From Clavelina lepadiformis (Eukaryota > Chordata > Ascidiacea > Aplousobranchia > Clavelinidae), in NCBI RefSeq assembly GCF_947623445.1, contig NC_135240.1, forward strand, positions 13,268,001 through 13,332,000: a stretch of 64,000 nt of DNA. The letters are read 5' to 3'. Below, piece by piece: positions 33,431 to 51,456 of the stretch. Position 1 is the first letter of the stretch, and each line of letters starts with the position of its first letter. A model generated the notes under the pieces. The model was not told the origin of the DNA, did not search any database, and was given only the letters and a program-made list of their open reading frames with translations. Made by a program: the position numbers and the translations under genes.

Positions 33431-33925
33431 TCATTGTCGCTGAGGCAGATTTTGGAGTTTGGAACGATTCTCTTTCCTCCATTCTGCTAAAATTCGACGC
33501 CACATTCGTTTACCTGGCCCAAAGACACTGACGTCCAATGGTTGAAGGAGATGCGTCGCATTCGGAAGCAGGCTAACAAACTTAATGTCATTTTCCTCAC
33601 AAGCCTTCAAGACTTTTTCACTAAAATGAGAGGCCAAGTTGTCACCCAGCATAATCTTGGTACCTGGAGTGTCCTTGACAGCTTCCAGAAACAAACCAAA
33701 AAACCATTTTTCAAACAAAGAAGCGTCAAACCAACCACTCACGGAATGGTCGTATAAAGCATTTTGGGGTCCATTTCGAGTCCACTCTGCATAAAGATTC
33801 TTTGACTTATAAACAGTCATTGGTGGCAAAAACTGCCCTGCACCATTTCCGCAAAACATTACGCTTATAGCCTGTTTGGACGAGGCTATTTTCCTTTCTA
33901 CACGTCTCAGTCCGCCATAGTAGTA
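33431..33925 (-). pseudogene. truncated DDE-superfamily transposase (pogo/Tigger/jerky-like)
   Basis: The frame runs from just after a TAA near 33926 to TGA at 33431. It encodes the C-terminal half of a DDE_1-type endonuclease: an opening SVMFCGNGAGQFLPPM, the second catalytic Asp in MLGDNLASHFS, and the third acidic position in the conserved LLPNATHLLQPLDVSVFGP block. The N-terminal helix-turn-helix and CENP-B-like DNA-binding domains and the segment with the first catalytic Asp are absent, so the copy cannot encode active enzyme. No frameshift is seen in the remaining part, which suggests a recent or recently deleted insertion. It lies inside matching TIRs at 33066 and 33980. Confidence 0.85.
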
Positions 33926-34049
33926 TTACCATAGTTATTACCATAGTAGCCCCCAAAATCAAAGTAGCCCCGGTTGACGGTATTTCACCGGCTGCCGGTT
34001 ACCGAATTTGGAAAAAGCTAGTTCGGTAAACGGCTAGCCAGTTGCGCAA

Positions 34050-34139
34050 TGGGTATTCTCCTACTTCAACAAACGGCGGCCGGTGAAGTAGACACTTATC
34101 TTACCGGCCGCTGTTTACCGAAGTAGGAAAATACAAATA
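34050..34139. repeat. GC-rich imperfect hairpin
   Basis: The arms 34060-34084 and 34103-34127 are near-perfect inverted repeats; the left begins CCTACTTCAACAAACGGCGG and pairs with CCGCTGTTTACCGAAGTAGG. Further GGTAAACGGC-type copies flank it at 34024 and 34141. It is much richer in GC than its surroundings and abuts the transposon at 33980, so it may be a separate small repeat family. Confidence 0.7.
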
Positions 34140-34210
34140 CGGTAAACGGCAATAGACTGATAGTCTTGATACGGTAGACTCTATCCGAGTTGTCATTGCC
34201 ATTTTTTAGG

Positions 34211-34841
34211 TGGCAAGATTTTATCAGTCCCTTATAATTAAAAATTGAAATTGTCGACCCACTTTGATTCTTTTTTATATTACAAACGTTTTGGGCATTG
34301 GATTGTAAAGATCCGCTCATGTGAGATGCATATGAATTCCTTTACACGATTAAAGAAGTTTTGAATTTTTTTAGTTGCAATCCTTTGCACTGGACTTGTT
34401 CGTTATGCCATCTAGATACGTGGTCAGGGAAGCATGCGCTGTAAAATGCGTAAGAGTTGGAGTGTTGATCTGTGGCGCATTACAGAGGCTAATTTTGTTT
34501 TGCATGTCAAGCAAATTTTAAAACAATCAACTAGAAGTAAATACAAACCGAATTATTACATTTAAACGCGCCGCAGATACCACACAAACTCTTACACATT
34601 TTATATTGCATGCTTCCCTAACCACGTAATGTGACTTTGTATCGAACCAGTCCAGTGTGTAGGGTTCAAACGATTGTAAAATAAGAACTGAGCAACATAT
34701 TTTCAGAAATTTTTTTATCGCATAAAAGAATTTGTATGCAACTCACCTGAATGAAATCTAGATAATCCAATGTCCAGAATGCTTGCAATATAAAAAGAAT
34801 CAAAGTCGGTTGAGTAATAGGTGATTGAAAAAATCTTGCCA
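34211..34841. mobile_element. long-inverted-repeat (foldback-like) element, copy 1
   Basis: The left half reads into the reverse complement of the right half for about 300 bp with substitutions. Examples are TGGCAAGATTTT at both ends, ACTTTGATTCTTTTT next inside, and a CACTGGACT...GGGAAGCATGC block closer to the centre near 34515. No ORF is present. A diverged second copy with the same order of motifs lies at 42968-43600 in a RAD21 intron, so this is a dispersed mobile family rather than a local hairpin. Ends are approximate and no target duplication was identified. Confidence 0.7.
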
Positions 34842-35056
34842 GACGGTAACGCGAAAAGGGTCTAATCGGCTAGTCTTCCAGTCTGTGATCTTCTAAGCTC
34901 AGTCATAGTCTGCAGTTATCAACTTATTTTTGCCTTACTAAAACAGACACAGCAATTGGTCTATTGCTCAGCCTATTTTTAACAATGTTGAATGCAAATT
35001 TTTGAAGATACTCATATTTGAACAATATCTACTTGTCCAGCTATCATTGTTTAGCA

Positions 35057-35505
35057 CAGGGGTGGGCAAACTACGGGCCGTATGTGGCCCGCCGGCACTT
35101 GCAGAAAATCCTACTCATCACTTATTGTTTTAATTAAACAGGTTACATGACAAAATATTATTCCCTTTACGAGTGTGTTTTTCTCTTCACTTTCAGTGCG
35201 TAAACACACACCCGTCAGCAGTCGCGCATGTATTGCAACATGCTCTCAGCAACTAGCCGTACACTTCTCACGTATTGTTTGATCATAAAATACAAAAACG
35301 GTAGCGGCTACCGTAGGCCTTTGTGATGATGATTGCATAGCTTTAAACGTAACTGAGTGTGAAATACAAAAATTGCGTTTAATATGAATATGCATTTATT
35401 TACACACCCGGTAAATTTTCCTACTTTGTAATGAGAGTGTGCGGCCCCCCGGCTGCAACATTTTTTCAGATGTGGCCCTCAGTACAAAAAGTTTGCCCAC
35501 CCCTG
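35057..35505. mobile_element. hAT-type MITE with 8-bp target duplication
   Basis: The ends are CAGGGGTGGGCAAACT (35057-35072) and its exact reverse complement (35490-35505). They are flanked by identical 8-bp copies of GTTTAGCA (35049-35056 and 35506-35513). A CAGGGGTGG terminus and an 8-bp duplication are diagnostic of the hAT superfamily. At 449 bp with no ORF it is non-autonomous. The perfect duplication and TIRs indicate a relatively young insertion. Confidence 0.95.
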
Positions 35506-36194
35506 GTTTAGCATAAAGGCATAGGCATTAGAAATATGTATACATTTCACTCATTTTCATGCCAGTTTTATCTACATCCTGCTTCCGACCTGAAACTATA
35601 AAAGTGCTACAAAACAACCCCAAACCTGATGCTTTCTGATTGATCTAAATTTTTTTCAAAGGGCTATTCTAAGAATAACAAAATCAAAGAAATCTAAGTT
35701 TTGACCCATAAATCTCCTTAAATGCACCCTCCAAATATTCCTAAAAATTAAAAAGAACAAAAATCAAGTGTGACCTGAAATGCCTATGTTACAAACAGAA
35801 TTTAAAATTAATTTGGCCAGCCAGTGTTTTGCAATTTTCCAAAAAAAAATTAAATTTTACAGCTTTCGAATCTGTTTTGTATATTATACCAAGGTCTATG
35901 TAATACAAGTGTTATAGAAAACTTAGTGCAAATACGCCGTGTCATTTTGGCCAATCATTAGTCGCAAAGATGAGAATGCGATGAAAGAACACGTAAAAAT
36001 GCCTATGGCACCAGAAAAGTACAAATTTGCAGGAAGAAATAGAACGCCCGTTATTTATCATTATGCTAATTTACAGTACATCAATGTTTTGATAGTTTTA
36101 TTTTTGTTGAATACATACCAAATAAATCTTTTGAAGCAATGATAATTTTTTAATGTTGTAACTTTTTTAGGATGCTGTTCTGGACTTTTCAACA

Positions 36195-36492
36195 ATGAGC
36201 CGATATGCTTCACCAGTTAACCCTGCAATATATCCACATTTGACTTTAGTCTTGCTTGGCATTGGGATATTTTTCACCGCTTGGTTTTTTGTTTATGAGG
36301 TCAGTAGTAATCTCTTTTTCATCATAGAGTTAAGTACCTTTGTACCTGCATGTTTAACTCTTGTTTTTTTAGGTTACTTCAACCAAATACACACGAGACT
36401 TCTATAAGGAATTTTTCATGGCTTTGGTGGGATCGTTTTTTAATGGATTTGGAATTCTTTTTTTGTTGCTTTGGGTCGGAATATATGTATAG
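36195..36492 (+). CDS. TMEM258: transmembrane protein 258, oligosaccharyltransferase subunit
   Basis: Small ER membrane subunit of the oligosaccharyltransferase complex, which N-glycosylates nascent proteins. Two exons, 36195-36299 and 36373-36492, join through a phase-0 GT-AG intron of 73 bp to give 74 residues. The sequence is almost identical to the animal family throughout: [40 protein letters not shown] and the C-terminal LLLWVGIYV. Two hydrophobic helices are evident. The human protein has five extra N-terminal residues before the equivalent MSRY. A strong pyrimidine-rich acceptor (AACTTTTTTAG) lies 24 bp before the ATG, fitting either a 5' UTR intron or a trans-splice acceptor. It faces RAD21 tail to tail. 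Confidence 0.98.
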
Positions 36493-36760
36493 CATTGGGC
36501 AACTTCTGGTTTCAAGATTTTTAGTAGGCATATATGCTTTTCTTGCAGAAAAGAACTGGACTCATTATATCATTCTAAATTTTTTTTAATTCTTTGTTTT
36601 GGTTTGTTGCCCGTAAAAACATGAGCAACATTTCATGAATTTAAAATTGGAGCATGTATTACAACCGTGATTTGAGTAAATCTGGGTGGTGGAATTGCTC
36701 ACCAATATTATACAACTTTATCATTGAAGCAGCTGCCAAAGTGATGGTATTTGATGAGTG

Positions 36761-36766
36761 AATAAA
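36761..36766 (+). terminator. AATAAA polyadenylation signal for TMEM258
   Basis: Canonical signal 269 bp past the TMEM258 stop. Confidence 0.6.
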
Positions 36767-36856
36767 TGTTTTCCATGAGTGAAACTGGAAGTTTTAGTCA
36801 GTGTAAGCTTAAACCTTCCATCATGATGCCTCGTAAAAAATGACAAGATAACAGTA

Positions 36857-36862
36857 TTTATT
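36857..36862 (-). terminator. AATAAA polyadenylation signal (minus strand), possibly RAD21
   Basis: TTTATT on the plus strand, 517 bp past the RAD21 stop on the minus strand. Together with the TMEM258 signal at 36761 it implies closely abutting convergent 3' ends. Confidence 0.45.
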
Positions 36863-37378
36863 GAAAGTAAAAACACCCAAAAGTTGAAAATAAAACAACA
36901 ATGTTAAATCTGCTAAGTATTTCATTTAAAGTTTTTCCACTGTACTTTTAACATTTAAACAAATGGCAGTGACATATTGATAGTAGCACACTGCACAACT
37001 AATCAAATAAAACTCTGAAGCATGTTAGATGAACAACTACGAGAAATCATCATAAACAAAGTTTGGATTTCGGTAAATTAATATTCCCTAGCACTACAAT
37101 ACTAGATTATGTGATGTTAACTTAGTAATTCAACATCAGCAAAAACAAAAAGAAAAGTGCAGCACGCCTGTCCTTTGTACAGAGATTTGATAAAATAGAT
37201 TTCTTTTTCTTCTAAAGTATGTCAGCAAGAGTGGAAATACTGCGTGGCTACTGTCAACTTGTAAAACTTTGTTGAGATACTACAAGGAGAAAAAAGCCTT
37301 GGATGGTACATTACCTTCCTGGCTGAAAGCAACATGCAAGGATTGCTATGAGCTGTTTCTCATGGTTCATAAGCATTT

Positions 37379-44046
<6,668 letters not shown>

Positions 44047-46594
44047 GTTCCCTCCGAGTACTAATATCGAAACCAAAGAAAACTGTAGAAATAAATCAGT
44101 ATAAAAGTGTATTAACTGGTAAAGGCGAGTTAGGCTATGTTAACTCAATTACAAGTGCGATTTATTCAAGAAGTCACATACTGGAAAAGCTTTGTTAACA
44201 ACCTTAGGCTATATAAGGCCTTATAGGCCATGGTTATAGTGCTCACTACGCAAAATGCACAGTACAGTAGCCTAACTTATCGGGTACCGTACCACAACTG
44301 TAAATTTCGCCAACCGGCACTAGGTGCTCTGTATCACTGACGAATAATTATTAACGATACACTACGAAAGCAATCGAGCTTGTAAAACTAACCAGAGCTA
44401 TAAGGTACAGCCTAGAGCCCTAGATAATTCCGGTAGCGCGTAGCGGTGGCTAGCCTAGACCCCAATAAGCTTAATCAATAACAACCTTTTTCTTGCGTTC
44501 ACTCAAAGTCAAAATGAAACAAAATATTTCTATATATTTTTGGAAAACTTTTTTCGAGCATACCATGAACCAATATGAAAATAAAAACTGCTTTTTCCCG
44601 CCCTTGTATAAAACAAATAAACAACAAATAAAAGTAACCACAGGATTTAAAACTGGTGATGAACTAAAGTTACGAATACGACTTACACGCAAAAGAACAA
44701 TGGAACCAAGACAGTAGAAAAAACCTGATTAATAAAATAAATTGTTTTCCAGTTTCTTTGCTGTACCGCTCGTCCTAGAAATCCCTTTTATCTGGTTTGT
44801 TTCATTTTTGTGAAAAAAATTTGTTTTTGGATTGTCCATGTCATGCCTGATTGTTCACTCTTTTCTTATTTTAATACCGAAGTTGAAGGGAATGTAGAGG
44901 CGTGATTTCCTAATGATATTATTATACTTTTTATTTGATTCATACTGTCTATCTTCTAGTGCAGTTGTGGGCTTCAATCTTGTGCTCTCTCTTGGCCACA
45001 GAAATGGAATTCCGGTCTCTAGTATAGAGTTTCTTTTGTGCGGTTTTCCACAACCATCCATTTGTTGTGCACTTAAGGTATTAAAGTCATTTTAATAAAA
45101 CCATGTCACTTTATATATTTATTTCGGCTGGTAATATCTGTGTTTTTAATGTTAGGGAACATGTCCTCTACATCTTCCAAAAGTGTAGTTGTTTCATTGT
45201 TTGTGTTATTTCCGCCTTAAATTAGTTAAAGTTAGGAATCATTTTGTGGGTTTGGGGGCCATGCTAACCTACCATCTTATAGCACAATTCCATCATTGCT
45301 ACCGTGCATGTTTTAAACCCTTGGACTTTGCCACTTTTCCTGCTCATTAATTGTTCATGAGCATGTGTTTTATTGTGCTATAACTACAACAGTTAACATC
45401 CTAACTGTCGCTCCGCACCATTAATGGTGAAAAACAAAGAAAAAATACATTACAAATGCTCAGTTTGGTGAGCACTGGTTCATTAGATCAGCACATATCA
45501 TATTCTTCTGGTAAGGTAATCGCAACGGTCAGGTTATGCTGTACCATGTTGCCAAATTTGTGTTGGCATTCATGAAGCATAAAATAAAATTAAGCATATA
45601 CATTTTCAAAAGTGCCCATATTGCCCAAACAACACTAAATTAATAGAAAATATTAAATAACTAATCTTCTGTTTAGCTTTAGCACACACAAACATTCCCA
45701 GGTTATGAAATTGCTCAACCGGGTCATCAGAAAAAAGTCTTGTTAGTTCTAGGATGTATCATGCCAAATTATATCTCATCAAGACTGGCACTTGATTAAC
45801 TGAGGATGCGTTTTATCAAGAACAGAAAAATGTCTTTACTAGTATAAGTTTAAGCCAACTGGACTCCATCAATAAATGACTTCCACTAATTTTTAAATTA
45901 CAGGATTTTTTTCTCTATTGGGTTTAAACTTGAACTTTTGAAAGGAGACAAATTATTTTGGCCAAATCACGCTTTCCAGTATCATAAGCGTTAAATTGTA
46001 TTCACAGTTTTAAACAGTACCTTCAAAAATTTGGACTGTCAGTCTAGCAATACATGTATATCTGGAGTCCCTAAGCACATTTTAAATTTTGTGGTTTCAA
46101 AGCACAAAACTATATATTTACAAATAGTTTAAACATGCTAAATAATCCAAAGATCGAAACATATATAATCTAAATCTGTTTATCCACTTACTTAGTTATT
46201 TGTTTTTATAATTATAAAAATATATTGACTTTCACTAAATATTTGAAAACAATTCTATCTTCTTTGGATATTGATTTTATTACCAATGACAATTTAACTC
46301 AATATACATTAAACTAGCAGATTAATTTCATGGATAAATGCAAATTGTTACACCCACTACAGTGGGTATATTTAAATATGCAGTTTACCTGGTGATGTCA
46401 ACAGCAGTGCTTAATTATATAGTCAACATTGCTATTGAGTTCGTAGCAGAACTACAAACCCCAAATTTAATTATGACTGCTATTACTGGCAATCGGTAAA
46501 ATTACAGCTGAATATAATCTTAATTGTGCGTGCGAAAGTTAATGATCACAGGCATGAATAAAACATTTTGTTGAAAATAGTTAGGTTAATTGAA
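44047..46594. other. RAD21 upstream region, no gene recognised
   Basis: Presumed RAD21 promoter and 5' UTR on the right of the start codon, then AT-rich sequence. TTTATT at 46276-46281 reads AATAAA on the minus strand and could end the transcript of the gene at 46595. Short ORFs here show no protein-like pattern. Confidence 0.5.
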
Positions 46595-47542
46595 TTAGTC
46601 CAGTTTTCTGTTGATTGTTATTCCCATCTCATCTTCAAGTATCAATTCCACTCTGGCTCTTTCTAGTTTGTCAAGCTGGTCACCAGGATTGCTATTATCT
46701 ATGTATGGTGGGACTAAAGCTTCAAACCTGAGAGCTAACATATAAAATAAACAGTAAAAAAACATGTTCATAGAAAAAGTACTAAATATATATTACGTAT
46801 CGGTAATAAAAAATGAAACTTTGTAGCATGAAATGAAATTTTCCATGGCAATTAAGGACAGTATTAAGTTAAAAGCACATATTACAAATCATTTCAATTT
46901 TTATGTATGCTAATTGTACCATGTATTACTTACTTGGCGCTTGCTACATGGGTTTCAAATTGTTAGGCTATACTGTTTTATTTAAATATACTGATACCTT
47001 TTAATGAAGTTGGTTGGCAGGCAATAAGATGCTTTATTTCATGTGCTCTCATAGCTTGGTACTGCAATCGCATAACACGAATTCGATTTCGTGCTTCAGC
47101 AGCTCTAACAATTTTGCAACATTAGTGTTCCAAGACTATGTGCATATAGCCTACTTACTAATTAAACTCAGTATAATGTATACAGCCCAAGTAACCAAAT
47201 TTTACTTTAATTGCCCAATAAGCTTGCTATGTTTCTGCTTTTCCAGTTCTTCTTCTGAACTTCTATGTGGTTTTTGCAATTTCACTTGCAGCCGAGCATC
47301 TTTTACACGCTTTTGAGCTATGTCTCTTATTTCTTGTTGCTCCTTTGTTGGCTCTTCATATGCCATATATCTATAACATATTCAGTATAAAACATTTCAA
47401 ATGCAAATTTACCAATTATCTTTTTATTTAGCATATACCTTGCACGTTCTTGTGGAGCCATTTTTTTTAATTCAGCTGGTGATTTTTTCTTCCGGGTTTT
47501 GTTTTTTCCACCCTTATTTGGATCACCCTCTGTACCCCCCAT
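46595..47542 (-). CDS. small basic coiled-coil protein of unknown function
   Basis: Four exons, 47542-47439, 47370-47206, 47104-46998 and 46734-46595, join in frame (516 nt, 171 residues). Phases agree at each GT-AG junction. The N-terminus is Gly/Lys-rich (MGGTEGDPNKGGKNKTRKKK). It is followed by a long charged helix (KEQQEIRDIAQKRVKDARL; EEELEKQKHSKLIGQLKAAE), an Arg-rich helix (ARNRIRVMRLQYQAMRAHEI) that resembles a degenerate IQ-like stretch, and an ordered-looking acidic end (ERARVELILEDEMGITINRK). No signal peptide or membrane segment is present. The composition resembles small axonemal or ciliary proteins, but I do not recognise the family and the function is not assigned. Confidence 0.82.
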
Positions 47543-48556
47543 AGCTCAGCCACTCAAAGAAATCATGCACATACAACTATTTAAAATATAATAAGCCAAT
47601 TTTCCTAGTGTATTGTCAATTTAAATCAACCACTCCCAAAGTTTAAATATAATTAATTTAATTATCGCCCAGAATTCATGATTTTATTTTTGATAAATGC
47701 CTGCTTTTAATAGTTTTTAAATCTAGCTATTTTTCACTTGCAAATTTACTTTAAATGAAAATTTCAAACAAGTTTCAAGATTATGCCGTACTTGATATTT
47801 TTTGTTTTAACACATTTTGGAATTACGCTGTGGTTGCCTTTCATGAATTAGAAATTGGTGTGGTATAAAAAATGCTATGTAAATGTTAAACATTTAATAC
47901 ACCATTGCAACTTTTCTTGGTTAGACTGGTGGATGAATGAGCAATCATCGTGGTCAGCAATTGTTCTTTTGGTTAAAATCTTAAAGATGTATCTGAGAAA
48001 ATGTTATGATGCTCATATCGCACTAAAATATTTCATATTTTCATTTACCAAGCTTGCCTTTACTCGTGAACGGCATTTACCACATTAAAAATAATGGTGG
48101 CAGAAGACTTTCATATATCGTTTTGGAGTAAATTGTGCAGCAAATGTACCACTGCAAAAAAGGGTGACCAGCACCGAGGTAGGTTTTAGTGAAATTAGTT
48201 ATTTCATTGGTGCCCATATAACAAAAGTAAATAATAACAAATAGTTAACCGGTCAATTTCAGCTTGTTGATATTATAACAGAATGCGATTAAGCGACAAA
48301 GCCCAGAAGGCTAAAAATGTGCAAAGTTTTAATAGTGCGGTAATCATGAAAAATAAGCTTATCCAACAAACCCAGAAAGCACATACGTCAAAACTAAATA
48401 AATAAAAACAAAAACACTAAAAGTACACAGGACTATCAATATTTGTGCCAAAAACATACAGGACATGCTTGTAGGATTGGCTGACATGTATATGGATGGT
48501 TAAATGCAACACCATACTAGAGATCAAATTTTTCATTTCTATGACAAGGGTTAAGG
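47543..48556. other. intergenic, no gene recognised
   Basis: 5' flank of the coiled-coil gene and AT-rich sequence up to the hAT MITE. Nothing else supportable is seen. Confidence 0.5.
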
Positions 48557-49008
48557 CAGGGGTGGCCAGACCTGCTTCATGCTCGAGCCGCATATAACAA
48601 ATTCCAGTTTTAAAAGAGCCACAACACAAACACAATAAAAAACACGAATTTATTCACTCACAAAGAAGTGTAGCTATTGATTAACATTAGTGCTGTGTGG
48701 CGATACTATGAGTCTCCAACTGGGCTTCACCAACTCTTTTTGCAATTATTATTATAACCGTAACCAAGACTTAAAACTAGGTCAGCCCTGACGTACAGCT
48801 TCAATCTGACAGTTTACTTAACTACAGTGTACAAGTTAGCACACTTCTGTACAATAATGTACTTTTTGGAATGTAATTTGATTATTACTAACAATGGGTC
48901 CATTGTTACTACTTGTGATAGAACGCATTGTTTCATAATCTGATCAAACAACTCGTCTAGACCGGGAAAATGCTAATTCATTAAAGAGCCGCAGTTTGGC
49001 CACCCCTG
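48557..49008. mobile_element. second hAT-type MITE with 8-bp target duplication
   Basis: Left end CAGGGGTGGCCAGACC at 48557 and right end ending TTTGGCCACCCCTG at 49008 are imperfect TIRs. Both are flanked by identical GGTTAAGG (48549-48556 and 49009-49016). At 452 bp without an ORF it is non-autonomous. The terminus differs from the copy at 35057 (GGCCA against GGGCAAA), so it is a related but distinct hAT MITE subfamily. The internal GAGCCGCA next to the right end also resembles the left inner sequence GAGCCGCAT. Confidence 0.93.
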
Positions 49009-49016
49009 GGTTAAGG

Positions 49017-51451
49017 CATAATATCAAGACTTCAGTTGCACAAAAGCATGCCAATAAACGAAATACTTTAAAATCGCATTCCGAAAAATGCATTACATAT
49101 GTCATCAATCATCATATACACATGAAATTTGGAGATAGGGCTGAGTTATGCACAGCAGTCTGCCACTTTGAGGCTTTGATTGGACTTTGCAGGATAACTT
49201 TTGCACACATGCATTTACAAACATAATAGTTGCTTCTTCATATGGTTTGAACGCTGGCCTTACAAAATATACGGTTCATGTTCCGTGTTTAATACCCAGT
49301 GGCGCTATACTTTGTAATGAAATGATTGTTTATCATTCCTTATCCTGCAAGGGCGACCATTTCAATTACAATTTTGTCTGTTGAATTGTTGTCCTCGAAG
49401 TGAATGAGTCTCAAGGTCGTTGTCTGCTTTTCTTAATCTTAGAATTAATTGTACACCTCGACAACTATATATTCTGATTATATTAAAGCTTCATTGAACG
49501 AATAAATCAAGATAGAACATTGTGACAGCAACAGCATAAAGACATGTTGCGGCGTTGAACATAAGACTGATAAGTGATGACTCGTAATGCACGCACAGTA
49601 ACAGGGAAGCAATCGATTATGTCACGCAGTGTTATGCTTCACTGATTCAATAGATGAGAATTCTATGTCGTACACAATTTTATATTACATTAATTGATAT
49701 ATTTATCACAACTTATATAGTAATGCTTTGGGGCAGGGCATTGTAGACATTTGCTCCTGTTCAGTGGGCCGGATGGACAGTTCTAAATTCAGGTAATATG
49801 ACAAAAAATGTTAAACAATCGGTACTTACAAAAAGGCTAGCTCGGTAACAAGGCCTAAAGCAATGAGGGATCATCGCGGGGTTTAATTTGTGCTAAGACT
49901 TTCCTCAGTCCCAGGATAATGATACCATAATAAAATCACTACCAAAAGACAATTGGCAGACAGGTATGTGTATTTGCATAAATAAACATACCTATTTGCG
50001 CAAGTGTGAATAAACGTGGCTGAGTATGCTTATACAAAAATCTATTTTAGACAAGATCTTATGGCACACTCATGGGCTGCAAAGAGTGGGCTCTGATGCT
50101 TTAACAAGCCACTTATGATCTTTCAAACTTGCAATAAATCATGTAAAAATGCGTATACACTGTGTCCACGATTGATTAATTTAAATACATAGTATAAAAT
50201 TCACTTAAGTGCACCATTTTACGCAACATGCATCTTAATTTCGCTACTTAAACTCAAGAAAACCGCATCCACACAAATATACATCTGGATGTATTTTATA
50301 TCCATTCTAAAAATAATTAATTATGAACAGAGTTTTTATGCATTTTGGGATCTGTAACATGGTTTATTGACGGTTTTGTAGTAATCAGAATGTACGGGTA
50401 CTTGCTAAAACTTGCACCTGACACTCTGGGATGGTGCTTATAGATAATAATCTTACCATATGTCCCGTTTTAGCCGGGACAGAAATCCAAAATAGCTTTA
50501 TACTCCTAGTAAAATATGAATCACATGTATCTGATAAGACTCGTTTTTCTAAAGCGTCCCGGTTTTTAATCACAAAATTAGGTATGCCTGCTTATAGACC
50601 TATTGCGCATCCTAGATTTTGTCTAAAAAGGCTAAAAAATTCAGTCTGTCCATCAAGCACATTAATTTCATATTGTGACATCATAATCTTCACCACCACC
50701 GTGCTAATTAGCTGTATAATTTTTCAAAGTAACTGTTCAACCACTGCATATTAATTATTGAATGCTACTTACTGACAACCACTCTTTCATTGAAGGTCAA
50801 CTTGTTTTTGGACTTGCACTATTATTGTTGATATTAAATAAGCGCCTAGCAACAAGGTCCTTTCCCTAATTCAGCATAACGAAACGATTTTAATTTAAAC
50901 TATAGAAATCTAACTGATTACTACAAAATTGAAGTTGGCTGAACTGTTTTAACCTGGAATAGAGTAAAATAAAAAGCAGAATGCTGGCCTATTATGATTA
51001 GACGCTGTAAGCCGCAGTAGCTTTGAAGGGCAACCAGTTATTTGCACCAGTTTTAATTATATTTTTTTGCTTATTGTAAATCGAAAATGTTTGTATGTTT
51101 GATGAAGGCAATGAAAATGAGTCTTTGCACATTATATCGTTAATTTTTCGGCATTGTGTGTGGCCAGTGTGGGGGAACGAAAATACAACGCTTTTACTTT
51201 GGGCACGACAAAATAACAACAACAAAGTCCAATGAAGAACTTGACAAGTGCAGAGAAAATGTAACTATGAAATAAAATAATTAGTTAATGGTTAGTACGA
51301 CTACTAAACCCAACATACAATAAACATGGTCAAAAAAGTAATAACAATGCTGACAAACATAAAAATACGTCATAATTCACATGAAGTCGCATACTGGGCC
51401 AGTGAGGCAATTAGAAAAATTAACCATTTTGAACCATATCATGCATATTAA
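49017..51451. other. intergenic, no gene recognised
   Basis: AT-rich noncoding sequence apart from a small GC-rich palindrome at 50461-50481. No coding or RNA gene is supported. Confidence 0.5.
50461..50481. repeat. short palindrome TGTCCCG...CGGGACA
   Basis: Seven-base arms with a short T-rich loop, and a further GCGTCCCGGTTTTT copy about 75 bp downstream (50555 onward). It resembles terminal motifs of small DNA-transposon fragments, but no second boundary was found. Confidence 0.5.
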
Positions 51452-51456
51452 AAGGT

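Larger units (their letters stand above)
33066..33980. mobile_element. TIR DNA transposon with TA target duplication, internally deleted
   Basis: The element is bounded by inverted repeats: CCGTCAACCGGGGTTACT at 33066-33083 and its near-perfect reverse complement at 33963-33980 (one mismatch). A TA dinucleotide flanks both ends (33064-33065 and 33981-33982), the target duplication expected of the Tc1/mariner/pogo superfamily. It contains a minus-strand transposase fragment (33431-33925) and copies of a GGGGCTACTA-type motif near both ends and in an internal palindrome. At 915 bp it is too short for a complete transposase plus ends, so it is a deleted, non-autonomous copy. Confidence 0.85.
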
